This document shows positions 60,038 to 64,000 of a stretch of 64,000 nucleotides of DNA, piece by piece. The stretch is from Saccopteryx bilineata (taxonomy: Eukaryota > Chordata > Mammalia > Chiroptera > Emballonuridae): NCBI RefSeq assembly GCF_036850765.1, contig NC_089490.1, positions 273,806,482-273,870,481 of the forward strand. Reading direction: 5' to 3'. The position numbers were made by a program, and so were the translations under genes. The notes below the pieces were generated by a model, which ran no database searches, was not told the DNA's origin, and saw only the letters and a list, made by a program, of their open reading frames with translations. Within the stretch, counting starts at the first letter, position 1; the number at the start of each line of letters is the position of its first letter.

Positions 60038-60379
60038 CCTGACCAGGCGGCGGCGCAGTAGATAGAGCATTGGACTGGGATGAGGAAGGATCCAGGTTCG
60101 AGACCCCAAGGTTGTCAGCTTGAGCCCGGGCTCATCTGGTTTGAGCAAAAAGCTCACGGGCTTGGACCCAAGGTTGCTGGTTCCAGCAAGGGGTTACTCA
60201 GTCTGCTGAAGGCCCACAGTCAAGGCACATATGAGACAGCAATCAATGAACAACTAAGAAGTCGCAACACGCAACGAAAAACTAATGATTGATGCTTCTC
60301 ATCTCTCTTCATTCCTGTCTGTCTGTCCCTGTTCATCTCTGCCTCTGTAAAAATAAATAAATAAATAAATTTTAAAAAA
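60038..60379 (+). mobile_element. Type B tRNA-derived SINE, full length
   Basis: A perfect 15-bp TSD (GAAATATTAAAATAG, 60023-60037 and 60380-60394). Head 'cctgaccaggcggcggcgcag', B-box-like 'ccaggttcgagacccc', body with 'gggctcatctggtttgagc', 'tcaatgaacaactaag' and 'gatgcttctcatctctc', then (AAAT)n tail. The right TSD copy is the beginning of a perfect hairpin. Confidence 0.92.
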
Positions 60380-60380
60380 G

Positions 60381-60438
60381 AAATATTAAAATAGATCATT
60401 GTATTTTGTTTAAAATACAATGATCTATTTTAATATTT
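60381..60438. repeat. Perfect 27-bp inverted repeat with a GTTT loop
   Basis: Arm 1 (60381-60407) begins AAATATTAAAATAGATC. Arm 2 (60412-60438) is its exact reverse complement, and the loop is GTTT (60408-60411). There is no mismatch in 27 pairs. Being AT-rich, it could extrude as a cruciform or form a stem in RNA. No transposon terminal features are seen. Confidence 0.95.
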
Positions 60439-60663
60439 TTATATTGAATAAAAAATAAAGATAACTACATTTTTATTAAAATACAATATATAAGAGAAAA
60501 ATAAGAAGCAACTGAGCCCTGGAACCCTGTGTCTCAGATATCAGCTGCCAGAAATCCCCAGGCTTCATTTTTGAGTGCTAGGATAACAGATGGCCTATTT
60601 CATACTATTCTAAGATTTTAAAATTTTATCTAAGGATTAATTAATAGTTTGTAGTAAATAAAA

Positions 60664-60790
60664 GTGAGAGATGGAGACGAGGGAGAGGTAAAGGGGTGAA
60701 GAAGTAGATGGACACTTTTCCTGTGTGCTCTGGCCAGGAATCGAACCCGGGAATCCTGCACACCAGGCCAATGACTCCTACGGGTCTACC
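60664..60790 (-). mobile_element. Rhin-1 head fragment, old
   Basis: The minus strand shows the Rhin-1 tRNA head ('gggttcgattcctggccag') and the first body part ('gaagtgtcc...cttcttcacc' type) only. The 3' body and tail, expected on the left, are missing. Confidence 0.7.
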
Positions 60791-60989
60791 ATATCAAGCT
60801 TTTTACTTAAAAAAAAATTTTACATTTCTTTTGAAGGCTGATGAACAGGAGACACCAAATCTTTTTCGCCTGCAAACTACTACCTTAGATCCAGCTAATA
60901 ACACTGTTCTGTTTTTTTCCAAATAGCTCCAGATATATGGAAAAGATTTATATAGGTGGATGGGGATCCTCAAACCCCTCAGCGAGATC

Positions 60990-61800
60990 TTCTGAGCATG
61001 GCTTTTAAGATACCTAGAGGCAGAAAAAGCCCAATAGAGATCAGGGGAACTGCCAGCTTTTAGGATACACCCTTAAAGGCTCCAATGCCCCAAAGGGGTC
61101 TCATAGGATGCCATCTGGGTCCTGCTTCAATAGTGGAAAGGAAGATCATTGAGCTAAAGCCTGCCAGGCTTACATGCCTCTGCTGTGAGGAAACAGGGAC
61201 ACTGGAAGGTAGGCTTCCCCCTCGCTCCTCTAAGGGAGGGTTCAGTCTCTTCCAGCCCTGTTCCAGCCACCTATGACTTAACCTCGCCCAGAAAGCTGGG
61301 GTTTGCCACTGAAGGCTGAAGGTGCCCAGGGCCGTCGACCCATCTATGACACTGTGGAAGAGCCTAGGGTATTTCTTCCAAGAAGCAGGTAGACTGATCT
61401 CATTTGCACAAGGGCCACTTAACTATGTTTTGCCTGAATAGTCAGGTTTTTTATTCTTCCCTCAAAGATCTCTGTTGTGGGTGTTGATAGTCCTATTTTC
61501 TGTTGCTTTGCTTAATATATAGTGTTTCCTTTATCCCTCCTACCTCAATGTCCCACTCATATTTCAGGCTGGGACCTACTCCTAATTTAGAGCTCTCTTT
61601 CCCCCTTTTGCCAACTTATATTATGAATTTACCTTTGCCACCCAGCTTAGTGTATCCCAAGGTTCTCTTTACCATGCCACAGTCGCAGAGCTCCAGGGAA
61701 AAACAACCTGGTCTCAACTTTCCAGGCAGAGGAGAACAGAAGCTCCATATCCATGCAAGCTGCAAATGACTTTTCCAGTCTACCTGAATCATTACCAGCT
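60990..61800 (+). pseudogene. Decayed class I endogenous retrovirus segment (nucleocapsid/protease region)
   Basis: In several broken frames the plus strand shows a zinc-knuckle-like stretch with GHW near 61,195-61,210, a 'tatgacttaacctc' linker, and a gammaretrovirus-like protease start around 61,330-61,460 (EEPRV followed by an ISF motif, with the expected catalytic D-T-G not readable). Further retroviral-looking sequence runs to about 61,800. Stops and frameshifts occur throughout. No LTR, env or primer-binding site is recognised nearby. It is an ancient, non-functional relic. The class I assignment is by motif resemblance only. Confidence 0.55.
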
Positions 61801-62084
61801 AGAAGCAGCGGTCATTGGGACTTGGACATGAGCTGCAAAGTATAGAATGGTGACAACAATTCCAGTGCCATGCGGACTTTTCCTGTGTGGACTTTTCCTG
61901 GAATCCTGCTCCCTGTGACAGCTCCTAACAGACTGAACTGTGGTTGGGTTGCATTTTTCAGGGATTGGGCATGGTGATGGGGCCAACTTGGACTTGGTGA
62001 ACATGTTAAGGACACTACTCTTTTATGGATTCTTGCTGTATTGGCCAAGAATTTGCTTAAAGACTTTTAATCACTGTAAAAAAA

Positions 62085-62560
62085 AATAGAAGACTGGATA
62101 AAGAAGATGGGGCACATATATACCATGGTATACTATTCAGCTAGAAGAAACGATGACATCTGATCACTTACAGCAGAATGGTGGAACCTTGGTAACATTA
62201 TGCGGAGTGAAATAAGCGAATCAGAAAAAAACAAGAACTGCAGGAGTCCATACATTGGTGGGACATAAAAGCGAGACTAAGAGACATGGACAGGAGTGCG
62301 GTGGTTACGGGGGGTGGGGGGAGGGAAGGGGGGAGAGAGGGAAGGGGAGGGGGAGGGTTACAAAGAAAACTGGATAGAGGGTGATGGAGGACGATCTCTC
62401 TTTGGGTGATGGGTATGCAACAGAACTAAATGACAAGATAACCTGGAAATGTTTTCTTTGAATATATGTACCCTGATTTATTGATGTCACCCCATTAAAA
62501 TAAAAATTTATTTATTAAAAGAAATAAAAATAAAAATGAGTATCAAAAAAAAAAGAAAGA
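62085..62560 (+). mobile_element. 5'-truncated L1 3' end
   Basis: Begins in the last part of ORF2 (EDWIKKM-type sequence, 62,090), continues with the G-rich 3' UTR block (62,300-62,360), 'gggtatgcaacagaac', 'gaatatatgtaccctgatt' and an A-rich tail. It is close in sequence to the 3' end of the L1 at 2451-7281 and so belongs to the same recent lineage. Several codons are broken. Confidence 0.9.
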
Positions 62561-62825
62561 AAAGAAAGAAAAAAAAGTCTGGTCGACAAAATTATTTTTA
62601 GAATTTATTACTTTTCTTTTTGGTTGATCTTGAGCCTTCTTTTTCAGATACTTCTCTGGTCTTTGTTCAAAAAGATTTTTCTCTCTTGACCTGTTCCCAC
62701 TTCTAACCCCAAAAGTTAATAAAACAGAATACTGTCTTCCTGAAAAGATGCCTATTTCTACTTACTAATCAGCATAAAGTTCAGCTTCAACATGCAAAAG
62801 AAATATATACAATAAGATTTTATTA

Positions 62826-63110
62826 GTAAGTTGAATTATGTCCCTCAAATATGTTAATTGTATCTCTTATATTAAAATTGTAACCCCCAGTACTTTAGAA
62901 TGTGACCTTATATGGAGGTAGAGTTGTTGAAGAAGTGATTAGTTAAGATAAGGTCATTAGGGTAGACCTTAATCCAATGTAATTGGTGTCCTTTTTAAAA
63001 GATAATACTTGGGCACAGACACACACTCATACAGGGAGATGCCATGTGAGAACAGAGGCAGAGATCTGCCTCTGCATATCAAGGAACACCAAAAATTACC
63101 AACAAACCAT
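62826..63110 (+). mobile_element. MLT1-type LTR, 5' part
   Basis: 'gaattatgtccctcaaatatg', 'aacccccagtactttagaatg', 'gtgaccttatatgg', 'taaggtcattagggtagacc', 'ttaatccaatgtaattgg' and 'gacacacactcatacaggg' follow the MLT1 LTR order closely. Confidence 0.82.
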
Positions 63111-63149
63111 CAGAAGCTAATCTTCCAGTGCAAGAATATTGCACTTTTT

Positions 63150-63228
63150 ATCCTCCTCACTCTCATCATCCAGTATCTAGTCCAGTTCTGTTACATTGCA
63201 AATAGTCAATAAATATTTGTTAAATATA
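63150..63228 (+). mobile_element. Possible L2/LINE 3'-end fragment
   Basis: The terminal phrase 'gtcaataaatatttgttaaat' resembles the L2 3' end. It is short and uncertain. Confidence 0.35.
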
Positions 63229-63584
63229 TGTGGTTTTTAAAGAACATTTGAAGTATACCTTCTCTAAGAATCTTCTCAGAATGCATAGGAATAAACAGAA
63301 TGTCCTTGCCATATCCAAACTCCCTTGCATTAGATCAATTACCCCTTTTACTTTAAATACTCTCCTAAAGACCTTACAAGGCTTTGGACATTTTGAAGTC
63401 AAATGCTGTTGTCCCAAATTTTCAAATCCCAGTATCTTGTATATCACATGGCAAAAAGAAGGCTCTCAAAAAATTAACAGGAATAAATATCACCTAGTTT
63501 AAATTTTATTTGTTCTGTCTCTTGCTCCTTAAATTTTTGTATTGACAGGTATTATATATTATTCATGCATAAATATTTTATTCA
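63229..63584. other. AT-rich single-copy sequence
   Basis: Nothing recognised. Confidence 0.45.
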
Positions 63585-63745
63585 TTTTTAGGTGAAAGGA
63601 GGGTGTGATAGTGAGGTAAAAGCAAACTCCTGCATGTTCTTCTACTGGGATCCACCAGCAACCCCATCTTGGGTGATGCTCAAGTACAGAGCTATTTTTA
63701 GCACCTGAGGCTGACATATTCAGATGAACTGAGCTATCTTCAGCC
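63585..63745 (-). mobile_element. Rhin-1 SINE 3' body fragment, old
   Basis: 'actcctgcatg', 'gggatccacc', 'atcttgggtgatgctc' and 'gcacctgaggctgac' match the inverse of the Rhin-1 3' body with most CpGs lost. The head is absent or unrecognisable. Confidence 0.7.
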
Positions 63746-64000
63746 AAATAAGCATCTAGCAAATAGACCTTTTCACGAATAATGACTACAGTCTCTTAAT
63801 GAATTACCAAAAAAACCAAACAAACAAACAAAAAAAAACATCTTGAGTGAACAAAGCAGGCATAATATGCAGCAACATCAACCAATGGAAGAAGAGATGG
63901 CTAAGAATACCTGCAATTTCATAGTTTTTAGTTTGCTTACAGACTATAGTCAATGCTGTATTTTGTGACTAAAATTCTAATAGAAAATCTGCAACCTTTC

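Noticed and set aside
1..64000. Prokaryote-type features: CRISPR arrays, operons, ribosome binding sites, insertion sequences.
   Set aside because: The sequence is mammalian. The repeats are microsatellites, SINEs and LINEs, and no regularly spaced direct repeats with unique spacers occur.

Overview
The window is mammalian nuclear DNA, almost certainly from a bat of the horseshoe-bat group (Rhinolophidae, Hipposideridae and relatives). The evidence is at least eight copies of a roughly 370-400 bp tRNA-derived SINE that I recognise as Rhin-1, a second tRNA-derived SINE family (here called type B), older Ves-like SINEs, and L1 copies young enough to carry an intact ORF2. The general mammalian background is also present: MIR, L2, MaLR/MLT1 LTRs and HAL1. 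I recognise no host protein-coding exon, structural RNA gene or CpG-island promoter. The window reads as intergenic or deep-intronic sequence, and everything that codes is retrotransposon-derived.

Layout. 1-2.4 kb is AT-rich sequence with an MLT1 LTR relic. 2,451-7,281 (+) is a young L1 with perfect 13-bp target-site duplications (TSDs) and an uninterrupted 1,275-codon ORF2, but no ORF1: its short 5' UTR, with six 50-52 bp repeats, is joined directly to the spacer before ORF2. 8.2-12.3 kb holds a 46-bp tRNA-head insertion, a twin-primed L1 and an older L1 tail. 13.5-32.7 kb is mostly single-copy DNA with a TG-rich tract, six recent and one older Rhin-1 copies, and MaLR LTRs. One Rhin-1 locus (25,608-26,002) shares 96 bp of its own 3' flank with a 5'-truncated Rhin-1 at 28,570, which looks like a SINE 3' transduction. 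32.7-36.4 kb is an old twin-primed L1 (-) interrupted by an ORF1-only, tailless L1/HAL1-like insert. 39.4-40.1 kb is a Rhin-1 nested in a type B SINE.

40,355-48,197 (-) is a full-length 7.8-kb L1 with 15-bp TSDs, a 2.4-kb 5' UTR containing roughly 242-bp tandem monomers, and ORF1 and ORF2 each broken by only one or two lesions. It landed in an MLT1J-like LTR. 49-64 kb contains a 322-bp non-autonomous hAT transposon with a perfect 8-bp TSD, L2, an ancient HAL1, more SINEs, a perfect 27-bp hairpin, a decayed class I endogenous retrovirus gag/protease segment, an L1 tail and an MLT1 LTR.

The elements are linked by L1 mobilisation. L1 ORF2p (endonuclease plus reverse transcriptase) can copy L1 and, in trans, the SINEs, and nearly all recent insertions carry L1-type TSDs. 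The most unusual items are the ORF1-less but ORF2-intact L1, the SINE 3' transduction, the tailless insertions and the tandem-repeat L1 promoters. I did not find a new gene system beyond mobile-element biology.
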